From Robiginitomaculum sp. (GTDB taxonomy: Bacteria; Pseudomonadota; Alphaproteobacteria; Caulobacterales; Maricaulaceae), in NCBI GenBank assembly GCA_021647375.1, contig JAKIUV010000022.1, forward strand, positions 1 to 31,219: a DNA stretch of 31,219 nucleotides. Reading direction: 5' to 3'. The notes under the pieces were generated by a model. That model had not been told where the DNA came from. It was given only the letters and a program-made list of their open reading frames with translations, and made no database searches. Positions 1 to 8,757 of the stretch are shown here, in pieces. The stretch's first letter is position 1. Every line of letters starts with the position of its first letter. The position numbers and the translations under genes were made by a program.

Positions 1-25
1 CGCCTTCGCTTCGCTACGGCACCTC

Positions 26-62
26 CCCCGCGAGCGGGGTGAGGATATGAAACACCTCACCC
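26..62. repeat. REP-like palindromic element (two overlapping hairpins)
   Basis: Two short inverted repeats overlap here. CCCCGC (26-31) pairs with GCGGGG (34-39) around a GA loop, and GGGTGAGG (37-44) pairs with CCTCACCC (55-62) around a 10-base loop. The two stems share bases 37-39, so only one can form fully at a time. The flanking bases 1-25 resemble the outer part of the GC-rich intergenic palindromes common in alphaproteobacterial genomes. It probably extends left of the window. It could also act as a terminator for an upstream gene, but no T tract follows. Confidence 0.5.
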
Positions 63-131
63 TACCATAATGTAATATAATAACTACAGTTGTGCCATGT
101 TCTTGCCTTAATCTATGTGGTATTACGCGGT

Positions 132-1031
132 ATGGACTTTATTCGGGCACAAACATTTCGCGAAAAAGCATTTATCGTTTGGCGGTTTTGTGTGCTGGAT
201 CCGCGTCATTATCAGATTGGTATTCTCGCCAGCCTTATCATACTCGGTATATCGCAATTTGGCTTTCATATTCCGTGGTGGCATGCGCTTGCGGTGATTG
301 GTTCAGGGCTGGGTACGCAGTTCGTTGGCGATAAGGTTTTGCGCCGTAAATTTGATGTCCGTAGTCCGCTGATTTCATCTTTGTCATTGACGTTATTATT
401 GCGGACAGGCTCAGTCAGTTTGTCCATAGCCGCAGGTATTTTAGCGATTGCGGCCAAATATCTTATACGAGTGAACGGCAAGCATATCTTTAACCCGGCC
501 AATTTTGGTATCGTTATTGTGGCGCTCTTGTTCACGGGGGCTTGGGTGTCGCCGGGGCAGTGGGGCACAGCACCCTTGCTGGCGCTTTGGTTTGCCGGGC
601 TTGGGGTTTTGGTGACCACCAAGGCCAAGAGTTTGGATTTAACCGGGGCGTTCCTTGGGTTTTATGCGGCTTTGATATTTGGGCGCGCGCTTTGGGTCGG
701 CGACCCCATGACTATACCCATGCACCAAATGCAAAGCGGCGCGTTATTATTGTTCGCGTTTTTTATGATTTCTGATCCTAAAACCACTCCTAATGCGCGG
801 GCAGGGCGCATAGCTTATACGGCGGTTGTTGCCCTCATCGGGTTTGTCTTGCAATTTGCATTCTACCAATCGGCAGGCGTGATTTATGCACTTATTCTAA
901 CCGCGCCGTTCGTGCCACTATTCGACAAATTATTCCCAGCCAAAGCTTATCAATGGCCGACATTCCCTCAATCACTTTCACATCCCAAAGGAGTTTCCCA
1001 TGACGAAAACATCAAAATATTGGCCGAGTAA
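132..1031 (+). CDS. RnfD/NqrB-like integral membrane protein
   Basis: This 299-residue, very hydrophobic protein has about eight to nine membrane segments and resembles the RnfD/NqrB membrane subunits of ion-pumping flavin electron-transport complexes. Family-like features are GKHIFNPANFGI in the middle and FFMISDPKTTP near residues 210-220. The covalent-FMN motif S/T-G-A-T of true RnfD/NqrB is not evident: the nearest match, SGALLL, lacks the threonine. No other rnf or nqr subunits are present, so it is unlikely to be part of a complete Rnf complex. I chose ATG 132 (MDFIRAQTF) because the upstream TTG 90 and GTG 117 give no better ribosome site; the start is uncertain. Its 3' end overlaps the next gene by 32 bases, which implies co-translation. 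The role is unknown. Confidence 0.8.
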   Translation: MDFIRAQTFREKAFIVWRFCVLDPRHYQIGILASLIILGISQFGFHIPWWHALAVIGSGLGTQFVGDKVLRRKFDVRSPLISSLSLTLLLRTGSVSLSIAAGILAIAAKYLIRVNGKHIFNPANFGIVIVALLFTGAWVSPGQWGTAPLLALWFAGLGVLVTTKAKSLDLTGAFLGFYAALIFGRALWVGDPMTIPMHQMQSGALLLFAFFMISDPKTTPNARAGRIAYTAVVALIGFVLQFAFYQSAGVIYALILTAPFVPLFDKLFPAKAYQWPTFPQSLSHPKGVSHDENIKILAE

Positions 1032-2418
1032 ATTAAGGAGCCTAGTAGGTTCAACTGCACTGCTCGGCGCACTGGCGTTCAGTACACAGGCGTCTGCGTT
1101 TTGCGGTTTCTATGTGGCAAAGGCCGATACGGGCTTGTTTAATGAAAGCTCCAAAGTCGTGCTGGTACGCGACGGCGACCGCACAGTCATTACTATGGCT
1201 AATGACTATCAGGGCGACCCGACGGAATTTGCCATGGTCATTCCGGTGCCCACCGTTATTACCAAACAGCAGGTTCATGTTTCCAAGACGTCCTTGCTTG
1301 ACCATATCGACGCCTATACCGCTCCGCGTCTGGTTGAGTATTTTGATGATAACCCGTGCGAGCCTCGTATCTTGTACGACATGGCCGCAAGTTCGCCGCG
1401 CATGATGCAAAAGGGTGGCGCGGAGCTGGAGAACGAAGACTCCCACGGCGTGACCATTGAAGAAAGCTTTTCGGTTGGGGAATATGATATTTTGATATTG
1501 TCCGCAAAGGAATCCGGTGGCTTGCAAACATGGCTAACAAGTAACGGTTATAAAATTCCGGACGGTGCCGGGAAAATATTGTCCAGCTATATCAAGCAAG
1601 ACATGAAGTTTTTTGTTGCCAAGGTTAACCTGAAAGAGAAAGCTAAAATCGGCGGTGATATGCTGCGGCCAATCGCCGTAGCTTTTGAAAGCCCGAAATT
1701 TATGCTACCAATCCGCTTGGGAACTGTGAACTCCAAAGGCACCCAAGATATGTTTGTCTATACCTTGACCAAAAACGGGCGGGTGGAGACCACCAATTAC
1801 CGTACCCAGAAAATCCCGTCCGACAAAGAAATCCCGGTGTTCGTTAAAGGTCAATTTGGTGATTTTTACAAGGACATGTACGCAGAAACCGCGCGCAAAG
1901 AGGGCGGTAAGGGCGTGTTTATGGAATATGCTTGGGATATGGGCTGGTGCGACCCGTGCGCTGCGGATCCGTTATCGAGCGACCAATTAAGGGAGCTTGG
2001 CGTGTTCTGGCTGGACGGGGATCGCGACCTCACCCCGACCCAGCGCAAGATGATGCCGCCCCGCCGACCGCAAGCACAAAATGTGTTTGTGACCCGCTTG
2101 CATATCCGCTATGACAAAGACACATTCCCCGAAGATTTGAAATTCCACCAAACTGGAGATCGCAGTAATTTTCAAGGTCGCTATATTTTGCGCCATCCTT
2201 ATAAAGGCGAAATGCGTTGCGATGCGGCACTGGAATATAAAAAGGCCGTCAATACGCGTATAGACAAGGAAATTAAAACCTTGGCCAGCCTCACCGGGTG
2301 GGAGCGTAGTTATATCCGTGCGCAAATTGATGAGGACGACAAAGGCAAGCCGTTTGATTTGAAAGAGCCGACGAAAAAGAGCGATTGGTGGCACCGCATT
2401 TGGCCAGGTAATGATTAA
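1000..2418 (+). CDS. Secreted DUF2330 domain-containing protein
   Basis: The 472-residue protein begins with a signal peptide (hydrophobic SLVGSTALLGALAFS, cleavage after ASA near residue 33) and continues with CGFYVAKAD, the hallmark start of DUF2330. It should therefore be exported to the periplasm or outer surface. Other visible features are the block FAMVIPVPTVITK near residue 80, scattered cysteines including the WCDPCAADP cluster near residue 313, and no transmembrane helix after the signal. DUF2330 has no established function. The start is well supported by AAAGGAG seven bases before ATG 1000, which lies inside the 3' end of the RnfD-like gene. The pair is thus probably one transcript and one functional unit; a cysteine-containing secreted partner for a redox-type membrane protein is plausible but unproven. 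Confidence 0.85.
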   Translation: MTKTSKYWPSKLRSLVGSTALLGALAFSTQASAFCGFYVAKADTGLFNESSKVVLVRDGDRTVITMANDYQGDPTEFAMVIPVPTVITKQQVHVSKTSLLDHIDAYTAPRLVEYFDDNPCEPRILYDMAASSPRMMQKGGAELENEDSHGVTIEESFSVGEYDILILSAKESGGLQTWLTSNGYKIPDGAGKILSSYIKQDMKFFVAKVNLKEKAKIGGDMLRPIAVAFESPKFMLPIRLGTVNSKGTQDMFVYTLTKNGRVETTNYRTQKIPSDKEIPVFVKGQFGDFYKDMYAETARKEGGKGVFMEYAWDMGWCDPCAADPLSSDQLRELGVFWLDGDRDLTPTQRKMMPPRRPQAQNVFVTRLHIRYDKDTFPEDLKFHQTGDRSNFQGRYILRHPYKGEMRCDAALEYKKAVNTRIDKEIKTLASLTGWERSYIRAQIDEDDKGKPFDLKEPTKKSDWWHRIWPGND

Positions 2419-2505
2419 ATGGGATAAAACTATATCATTGCAAATAATCAAGATTTGTTAGCAAAATCTTAGGGGTTGTGCCGTAGTGTTCTGAACGTGA
2501 AATAA

Positions 2506-4290
2506 GTGGGGCTTGCTTTGAAAGACAATGTAAAAAATCAAGCTACTGAGTTCGTTGATACACTAACGCATGTAGAGGAATCATTTGCCAAACAGGTTGT
2601 TTTGGCGACGGTTTGGGCTGGGGCAGTGTATTTGGCAATGGGAGTTATTTCTGCGAGTGTTTGGCTGGCCCTAATACTTTTGGCAATTTTCCTTCCTCGA
2701 GTTACCGCATTCCGAAATAAAATCAAGATCAAGCCTTATGGTACAGTCAGCCAAGTTTTCGGGGTTATTACAGCTTCAATTTGGGGAGTAGCGCCGTTTA
2801 TGGTGTGGACTGTCGGTAATGGCGCTTATAATCATTTGGCAGTCATCATGCTCGGTATCGGGTTCTTGCAGGTTATAAATCAATACCGTTCGGAGCCTTG
2901 CCCCGCTTTCATTGTTGCTGTTCCGTATTTATTGCTCATCGGCTGGTTTTTGTATCAATCCAGAATGAGTACGACATTTATTGTCGCGCTTATTATCACG
3001 CTTGCTTATATCATGACAATGTTCGGGTTCGTTTGGGCGGGGCAAAAGGCAAAAAAATCTATTGTCGAATACAAATTAACGCAAGACCAGTTAAAGCAAG
3101 AGCTGGAAGTCGCCAAAGATGAGGCAGAGCAGGCAAACCAAATCAAGTCAACCTTTCTTGCCAATATGAGCCACGAATTACGCACGCCTCTTAATGGTAT
3201 TTTGGGGTTGTCCGATGTGCTGTTAACGGATCAGTTGGATGCCAATCAGACGCGGAAAATTAGCCTCATTCAAGATAGCGGTGAAAACCTGCTTGCACTT
3301 CTCAATGATATTCTGGATATTTCAAAAATTGAAGCAGGCGCGATTGAGATCGATAAACTTGATGTGGATTTTGACGAGTTGTTTCAGAAAGTTTTTGCAT
3401 TTTGGAAGCCCGTTGCTGATCAAAAGAAACTCCAATTGACGTTCCAAAAACAAAAAGGTTTGCAGTCTTATATTGTTGCAGATCCAATGCGTTTGAGCCA
3501 ATGTTTGAATAACTTGATTAACAATGCTTTGAAGTTCACACCTAAAAATGGTAAGGTTGTAGTCACGGCTACCGGACGTCATACTGACGAGGGTTATGCA
3601 TTGTCCATATCGGTTCAGGATACGGGAATCGGTATTAGTCGTGAAAACATAGGAAAATTGTTCAACCCCTTCAAGCAAGCAGATGAGGTCACTGCACGTG
3701 AATTTGGTGGTACAGGTCTCGGCCTTGCCATCGCCCGAAAATTATGCCGTTTAATGGACGGTGATGTGACTGTACAGAGTGTGCTCGGTAAGGGTTCGGT
3801 GTTTCGCATGTCATTGATGGCTGAAATTGCCGACCCCCAGACCATAGAGCCAATTTCTCGTGAGGCCGTGCCGGTGTTGGCGGCGGGCTTTGTGGGTATG
3901 CGGTGCTTGGTGGTGGAAGATAATGACATCAACGTTGAAGTCTTGTTATTGCTGTTGGAGGCGTACCAGCTAGATATTGTTGTTACACGAGACGGTAAGG
4001 CGGCTATTGAAGTTCTAGAGACACAACATATAGACTTTGTTTTTATGGATATACAAATGCCAGTTCTGGGCGGTATTGAAGCCACAAAAATTATTCGAGC
4101 CAGCGGAAAGTCATATGCAGATGTGCCGATAATCGCTATGACAGCAAATGCCATGACTGGGGATGAGGCGAAATGCCTGGATGCAGGTATGGACGGGTAT
4201 GTTTCAAAGCCACTGGGGCGTGCGCGGCTTTCTCAAGCCGTTTTGGAGGCAGTAAAACCAAAGATGAATGCCGCCGAATTTGTTGCTTAA
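2506..4290 (+). CDS. Hybrid sensor histidine kinase/response regulator
   Basis: A 594-residue membrane-bound hybrid kinase. Residues 28-180 hold about six transmembrane helices with short loops and no obvious periplasmic sensor domain. A coiled-coil linker (about 185-212) leads to the HisKA domain with the phospho-accepting His223 in NMSHELRTPLNG. The HATPase_c domain shows the N box NNLINNALKFTP, G1 DTGIGIS and G2 GGTGLGLAIARKL. A receiver domain follows, with an acidic pair in VVEDND, phospho-acceptor Asp515 in FMDIQMP and Lys568 in SKPL. There is no Hpt domain, so a separate phosphotransfer protein is presumably used. The start is uncertain: GTG 2506 is given, but TTG 2518 lies six bases after a G-rich stretch and would remove four residues. 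The signal sensed and the output are not evident. It stands alone between intergenic gaps of 87 and 159 bases. Confidence 0.92.
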   Translation: MGLALKDNVKNQATEFVDTLTHVEESFAKQVVLATVWAGAVYLAMGVISASVWLALILLAIFLPRVTAFRNKIKIKPYGTVSQVFGVITASIWGVAPFMVWTVGNGAYNHLAVIMLGIGFLQVINQYRSEPCPAFIVAVPYLLLIGWFLYQSRMSTTFIVALIITLAYIMTMFGFVWAGQKAKKSIVEYKLTQDQLKQELEVAKDEAEQANQIKSTFLANMSHELRTPLNGILGLSDVLLTDQLDANQTRKISLIQDSGENLLALLNDILDISKIEAGAIEIDKLDVDFDELFQKVFAFWKPVADQKKLQLTFQKQKGLQSYIVADPMRLSQCLNNLINNALKFTPKNGKVVVTATGRHTDEGYALSISVQDTGIGISRENIGKLFNPFKQADEVTAREFGGTGLGLAIARKLCRLMDGDVTVQSVLGKGSVFRMSLMAEIADPQTIEPISREAVPVLAAGFVGMRCLVVEDNDINVEVLLLLLEAYQLDIVVTRDGKAAIEVLETQHIDFVFMDIQMPVLGGIEATKIIRASGKSYADVPIIAMTANAMTGDEAKCLDAGMDGYVSKPLGRARLSQAVLEAVKPKMNAAEFVA

Positions 4291-4449
4291 TTGCCGCTAA
4301 TAAACTTGCGATAACTTCATACAATTGATTGCCGAGCCAAGCTGAAAATGCTATGTTTTCTCTATAAAAAGGCACGATTCGGTGTCCTGGGAAATAATGT
4401 GGTTGTTTTGGTGTTTGGCCAACTAGCAGATAGAAATTAGGCAGATAAA

Positions 4450-7263
4450 TTGTCCAGCGATAACGACGAAATTGACGAAGATGAAACGCCACAGCCAAAT
4501 GGCAATGGGGGAGGCGGTAGCAATGAGGGCGGAGATGGCCCGACAGAGCCGCCTTTCGAGCTTGGTGTATCGCCCATAAACATCGAAGAAGAGATGAGCC
4601 GATCTTATCTCGATTACGCTATGAGCGTTATCGTCAGCCGTGCTATCCCAGATGTGCGCGACGGACTCAAGCCTGTGCATCGCCGGATTTTGTATTCCAT
4701 GCACGAAAACGGTTTTGTTAGGGAAAAACCCTATAAGAAGTCTGCCCGTGTTGTTGGTGATGTAATTGGTAAATATCACCCTCACGGTGATAATGCGGTC
4801 TATGATGCTTTGGTGCGTTTGGCGCAGGATTTTTCCATGCGCCTGCCTTTGCTACAAGGCCAAGGTAACTTTGGTTCGGTCGACGGTGACCGCCCGGCGG
4901 CTATGCGTTATACCGAAGTCCGTATGGATAAACCGGCAGCGCAACTCTTGGCCGACATCGAAAAAGACACGGTCAATTTCCAAGAAAACTATGATGCATC
5001 CGAGAGCGAGCCTACGGTTCTGCCTGCCCGCTACCCGAATTTATTGGTCAATGGTGCGGGCGGTATTGCCGTTGGTATGGCGACCAATATTGCGCCGCAC
5101 AATTTGGGCGAAGTCATTGATGCTACTTTGGCCATGATGGACAATACGCAAATAACCGACGAGGAATTGTTGGAAATCGTACCGGGGCCTGACTTCCCGA
5201 CGGGGGGGTTAATCCTCGGACAGTCAGGTGCGCGCCAAGGCTTGCTAACTGGGCGCGGCTCGGTGATTATGCGGGCAAAGCATCATTTTGAGGAGTTCAA
5301 GAAAGACCGCACAGCAATTATCTTCACGGAAATTCCTTATCAGGTCAACAAAGCTAATCTGATTAAAAAAATCGCTGAGCATGTGCGCGAAAAACGCATT
5401 GAGGGCATTTCCGACATGCGCGACGAAAGTGACCGCGATGGTATGCGCATTGTTATAGAGCTAAAGCGCGACGCCGTCCCTGAAGTGGTGCTGAACCAGC
5501 TATTCCGGTTCTCGCAGCTTCAAACCAATTTCGCCTCCAACATGTTGGCGCTCAATGGTGGCCGACCTGAACAGATGAATTTGCGGCAAATGCTGGAAGC
5601 TTTCTTGGTGTTCCGCGAAGAAGTTATTGCACGGCGCTCGAAATTCGACCTCGCCAAAGCCCGTAACCGCGCCCATATTTTAGTGGGGTTGGCGACCGCA
5701 GTTTCCAATATTGATGAGATTATCAAACTTATTCGTTCATCCGCTACACCCAAAGAGGCGCGCAAAAACCTGTTAGCACGTACTTGGCCTGCCAAAGCTA
5801 TGGGTTCACTGATTACACTGATTGCCGATCCACGTTCTACCTTATTGGACGACGGTAATATTCAGCTGACCGAAGAACAGGCTAAGGCTATCCTTGAATT
5901 GCGCTTGCTCAAACTCACGGGTCTCGGTATGGGGGAGATTACCGCTGAGGCCGAAAAGTTGGCAGTCAAGATTACTGACTTGCTTGATATATTGCGCTCA
6001 CGCCAGCGGGTTATGGATATTATCAAGGAAGAACTCGGCGAAATACGCGAGAACTTCGCGACCCCGCGCCGCTCGGAATTTGTTGCGGGTCTTATGGATT
6101 TCGAAGACGAAGACCTCATCACCGAAGAAGACATGGTGGTGACGGTGACGGCGGCGGGCTATATTAAACGCACAGCGCTCGACACTTACCGCACCCAAAG
6201 ACGCGGTGGCCGTGGGCGTTCCGGCATGTCCATGAAGGACGAAGATTACGTGACAACGGTATTTGTGGCGTCGACCCATACGCCCGTCTTGTTTTTCTCC
6301 TCTACCGGGATTGTCTACAAGCTTAAAGTCTGGAAACTGCCCATAGGCGGCGCCAATACACGCGGCAAAGCTTTGGTCAATATCCTCCCTATGGATAAGG
6401 ACGCGCAGATTACCTCTATCATGGCACTGCCACAAGACGAAGAGAGCTGGAAAGACATGGACATCATGTTTGCGGCTCGTTCGGGCGGTGTCCGCCGTAA
6501 CTCGCTAGCCGATTTCACCCGTGTTAACCGCAACGGTAAAATCGCAATGAAACCAGACGAAGGGGACGGCATTGTCGCGGTGCGCCTGTGTACTGAAGAT
6601 GATGATATTTTGCTGACGACAGCCAATGGTAAGGCTATCCGCTTTAAAGTCACGGACATCCGCCGCTTTGTTGGCCGCACATCTAGCGGTGTACGCGGTG
6701 TAAGGCTGGCGGACGGCGACGAGGTTATCTCCATGGCAATTTTGCGTCATGTGGATGTGGATACCGATGAAGCCCGCGCCTACATGAAATACGCCAATGC
6801 CAAGCGGCGCGCTCTGAATGCCGAACCAGGTGAAGATGTCGAAATAGAAGATGACAATACGCTGCCTGCGGAACGCAAAATAGAGCTGGAAGCCGCCGAG
6901 CAATTCTTGCTGACATTGGCCGAAGATGGTTACGGCAAACGCTCATCAAGCTATGATTACCGCTGCATGAACCGGGGCGGGCAGGGCGTATCTGCGCAAG
7001 ATTTGGGACGCAAAGGCGGCGAGGATGCCAAATTGGTACGCTCAATGTCTATCTCTGATGATGATGAGATAATGATCGTCACAGACGGCGGTCAACTCAT
7101 TCGCTGTCCGGTTAAAAACATAAGCATAATCAGCCGCTCCTCAAAAGGCGTAATGGTCATCCGCGTCAAAGACCAAGAACACGTCGTGTCGGTGGAACGG
7201 ATTGAAGAGACCGATGAGGAAGAGGGGGAAGTAACTGCAATAAAGGATGACAGCGAAAGCTGA
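4450..7263 (+). CDS. gyrA: DNA gyrase subunit A
   Basis: The 937-residue breakage-reunion subunit of DNA gyrase, which introduces negative supercoils with GyrB. It shows the conserved start EEEMSRSYLDYAMSVIVSRA, the catalytic tyrosine Tyr154 in AMRYTEVRM, and the C-terminal GyrA box QRRGGRG at 583-589, which distinguishes gyrase from topoisomerase IV. The beta-pinwheel C-terminal domain carries a charged insertion around residues 775-830 and an acidic tail. TTG 4450 is the first usable start because an in-frame stop lies at 4438; it gives an extra glycine/acid-rich leader of about 35 residues compared with E. coli. At the quinolone pocket the residue equivalent to E. coli Ser83 is Asn115, while the Asp87 equivalent is kept. 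It heads the run gyrA-coaD-ppi-ppi-queA-tgt. Confidence 0.98.
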   Translation: MSSDNDEIDEDETPQPNGNGGGGSNEGGDGPTEPPFELGVSPINIEEEMSRSYLDYAMSVIVSRAIPDVRDGLKPVHRRILYSMHENGFVREKPYKKSARVVGDVIGKYHPHGDNAVYDALVRLAQDFSMRLPLLQGQGNFGSVDGDRPAAMRYTEVRMDKPAAQLLADIEKDTVNFQENYDASESEPTVLPARYPNLLVNGAGGIAVGMATNIAPHNLGEVIDATLAMMDNTQITDEELLEIVPGPDFPTGGLILGQSGARQGLLTGRGSVIMRAKHHFEEFKKDRTAIIFTEIPYQVNKANLIKKIAEHVREKRIEGISDMRDESDRDGMRIVIELKRDAVPEVVLNQLFRFSQLQTNFASNMLALNGGRPEQMNLRQMLEAFLVFREEVIARRSKFDLAKARNRAHILVGLATAVSNIDEIIKLIRSSATPKEARKNLLARTWPAKAMGSLITLIADPRSTLLDDGNIQLTEEQAKAILELRLLKLTGLGMGEITAEAEKLAVKITDLLDILRSRQRVMDIIKEELGEIRENFATPRRSEFVAGLMDFEDEDLITEEDMVVTVTAAGYIKRTALDTYRTQRRGGRGRSGMSMKDEDYVTTVFVASTHTPVLFFSSTGIVYKLKVWKLPIGGANTRGKALVNILPMDKDAQITSIMALPQDEESWKDMDIMFAARSGGVRRNSLADFTRVNRNGKIAMKPDEGDGIVAVRLCTEDDDILLTTANGKAIRFKVTDIRRFVGRTSSGVRGVRLADGDEVISMAILRHVDVDTDEARAYMKYANAKRRALNAEPGEDVEIEDDNTLPAERKIELEAAEQFLLTLAEDGYGKRSSSYDYRCMNRGGQGVSAQDLGRKGGEDAKLVRSMSISDDDEIMIVTDGGQLIRCPVKNISIISRSSKGVMVIRVKDQEHVVSVERIEETDEEEGEVTAIKDDSES

Positions 7264-7282
7264 ATGTGGGTATAAGGCTCCC

Positions 7283-7771
7283 ATGAAAAGAACAGCATTA
7301 TATCCTGGTACGTTTGATCCTTTAACCAATGGACATCTGGACATTATTCGCAGAGCTTGTAAATTGTGCGATAAATTGGTGATTGGTGTGGCAATGAATG
7401 CGGGGAAAAGCCCTCTTTTTACCCTCGGTGAGCGCACGGATATGGTCATAGAGGCGCTTGCGGACATCAAAGGCGACTGTGAGGTCGAGGTGTTACCATT
7501 TGAGGGTTTACTGATACATTTTGTTGAAACCATTGGCGCTTCTATGATAGTACGGGGCCTAAGGGCCGTGTCCGATTTCGAGTTTGAGTACCAAATGGTT
7601 GGTATGAACCATAAATTGAACCCGGAAATTGAGACGGTCTTTTTAATGGCGGATGCGCAGCATCAGGCGATAGCTTCCAGACTGGTCAAAGAAATTGCCA
7701 AGCTGGGCGGGGATGTGTCTCATTTTGTTAGTCCGTCTGTAAAGCAGAGACTTAAAGACAAATATTCTTAG
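7283..7771 (+). CDS. coaD: Phosphopantetheine adenylyltransferase
   Basis: A 162-residue cytoplasmic enzyme that adenylates 4'-phosphopantetheine to dephospho-CoA, the penultimate step of coenzyme A synthesis. It matches the family in length and motifs: YPGTFDPLTNGHLDII with the nucleotidyltransferase HxGH-type site (N16-G17-H18), RGLRAVSDFEFEYQM for substrate binding, and SRLVKEIAKLGGD near the C-terminus. ATG 7283 is preferred: it follows an AAGG site at 7274-7277 and gives the canonical MKRTALYPGTFDP start. An in-frame ATG at 7247 would overlap gyrA and add 12 atypical residues. It lies 19 bases after gyrA, so it is likely co-transcribed. Confidence 0.96.
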   Translation: MKRTALYPGTFDPLTNGHLDIIRRACKLCDKLVIGVAMNAGKSPLFTLGERTDMVIEALADIKGDCEVEVLPFEGLLIHFVETIGASMIVRGLRAVSDFEFEYQMVGMNHKLNPEIETVFLMADAQHQAIASRLVKEIAKLGGDVSHFVSPSVKQRLKDKYS

Positions 7772-7782
7772 GATTTATATAA

Positions 7783-8706
7783 ATGATGACCCGTATAACT
7801 TTAGCAGTTTTGGCTGCCGGATTTCTATTTACGACCGCCTGTGCAGAAGAGCAACAGCCTGTTAATAGCGCTCCAAAAACAACCACAACATCTGCCCCTA
7901 GCTATAATCTACCCGCCACAACAAATGCTGATTGGCGCGAACCCGATCTAGAAAATACTCTGTATATCAAGACCAAATACGGGACATTTGTGGTTGAAAT
8001 GATGCCGGAATTTGCCCCAAAACATGTGACGCAAATCAAGAAATTGGCACGGCAAAAGTTTTACGATAATATCACGTTTCACCGGGTTATGAAGAAATTT
8101 ATGAACCAAACGGGCGACCCGCGCGGTGATGGAACGGGCGATTCCAGCCTACCTGACATCCCCGGAGAGTTTACCTTTAGGCGTGACCCAGCGAAAATGC
8201 TGATGACAAAAATTAGCCGCGAAATGTCGGTTAACGGCGAGGTTGACACAGGGTTTTACAAAGCTATGCCCATTGCCAGCAAGCCGGGCGCAGCTGCATT
8301 TATGATGAAAGATACCAGCGTAGATGCGTGGGGTTTGCACTGCAAAAGCGTTACATCTATGGCGCGCGGAGAATCCGAAAATAGCGCCAATTCCCAGTTC
8401 TTTTTAATGCGCCATGAATACCAATCCCTTGATACGAAATACACGATTTGGGGGACAACTATTTGGGGACGGGACGGTCTAACCAAGATTAAAATAGGCA
8501 CGACTGGCGAGACAAAAAACTTTATTCCGGACGAGTTAATTTCCATGCGCGTGGCAGCTGATGTCCCCGAATCCGAGCGCATTCCTGTGCAAATACTTCG
8601 CACGAATTCGGACGCGTTCAAGGCTTATGTGGATACGCTCAAAAGCAAGACTGGCAAAGCGCCAAATGTGTGCGATGTTGAAGTGCCTGTACGCTTGAAG
8701 AAATAA
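7783..8706 (+). CDS. Envelope cyclophilin-type peptidyl-prolyl isomerase, probable lipoprotein
   Basis: A 307-residue cyclophilin that catalyses cis-trans isomerisation of prolyl bonds. An N-terminal signal ends in FTTAC (Cys20), which could be a lipobox, although position -3 is Thr rather than the usual Leu; cleavage as a plain signal peptide is the alternative. A low-complexity Thr/Pro/Ala linker follows to about residue 45. The cyclophilin core is seen as FHRVMKKFMNQTGDP, ARGESENSANSQFF and YTIWG. Compared with the smaller cyclophilin next door, it carries an insertion of about 55 residues between the GEF strand and the SMARGE strand, including one cysteine. It begins 11 bases after coaD with AGGA before the ATG, so it is probably in the same transcript. 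Expected location is the periplasm. Confidence 0.9.
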   Translation: MMTRITLAVLAAGFLFTTACAEEQQPVNSAPKTTTTSAPSYNLPATTNADWREPDLENTLYIKTKYGTFVVEMMPEFAPKHVTQIKKLARQKFYDNITFHRVMKKFMNQTGDPRGDGTGDSSLPDIPGEFTFRRDPAKMLMTKISREMSVNGEVDTGFYKAMPIASKPGAAAFMMKDTSVDAWGLHCKSVTSMARGESENSANSQFFLMRHEYQSLDTKYTIWGTTIWGRDGLTKIKIGTTGETKNFIPDELISMRVAADVPESERIPVQILRTNSDAFKAYVDTLKSKTGKAPNVCDVEVPVRLKK

Positions 8707-8757
8707 ATAAACACATGATATGATAAAATAATTACCCATAAAAACAAGGATTTAAAA

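Noticed and set aside
2450..2470. Hairpin AAGATTT/AAATCTT after the DUF2330 gene as a terminator
   Set aside because: The stem is all but AT-only and no T tract follows, so termination is not supported.
4291..4449. Promoter for gyrA in the 159-base gap
   Set aside because: TTGATT at 4325 has no -10 box at acceptable spacing (the nearest, TATGTT, is 21 bases away), so none is called.
4450..7263. Many long open frames antisense or out of frame inside gyrA
   Set aside because: All are shadows of the strongly conserved gyrA frame and have no initiation signals or recognisable products.
7247..7282. Longer coaD start at ATG 7247
   Set aside because: It overlaps gyrA and adds residues not found in CoaD; ATG 7283 has a ribosome site and the canonical N-terminus.
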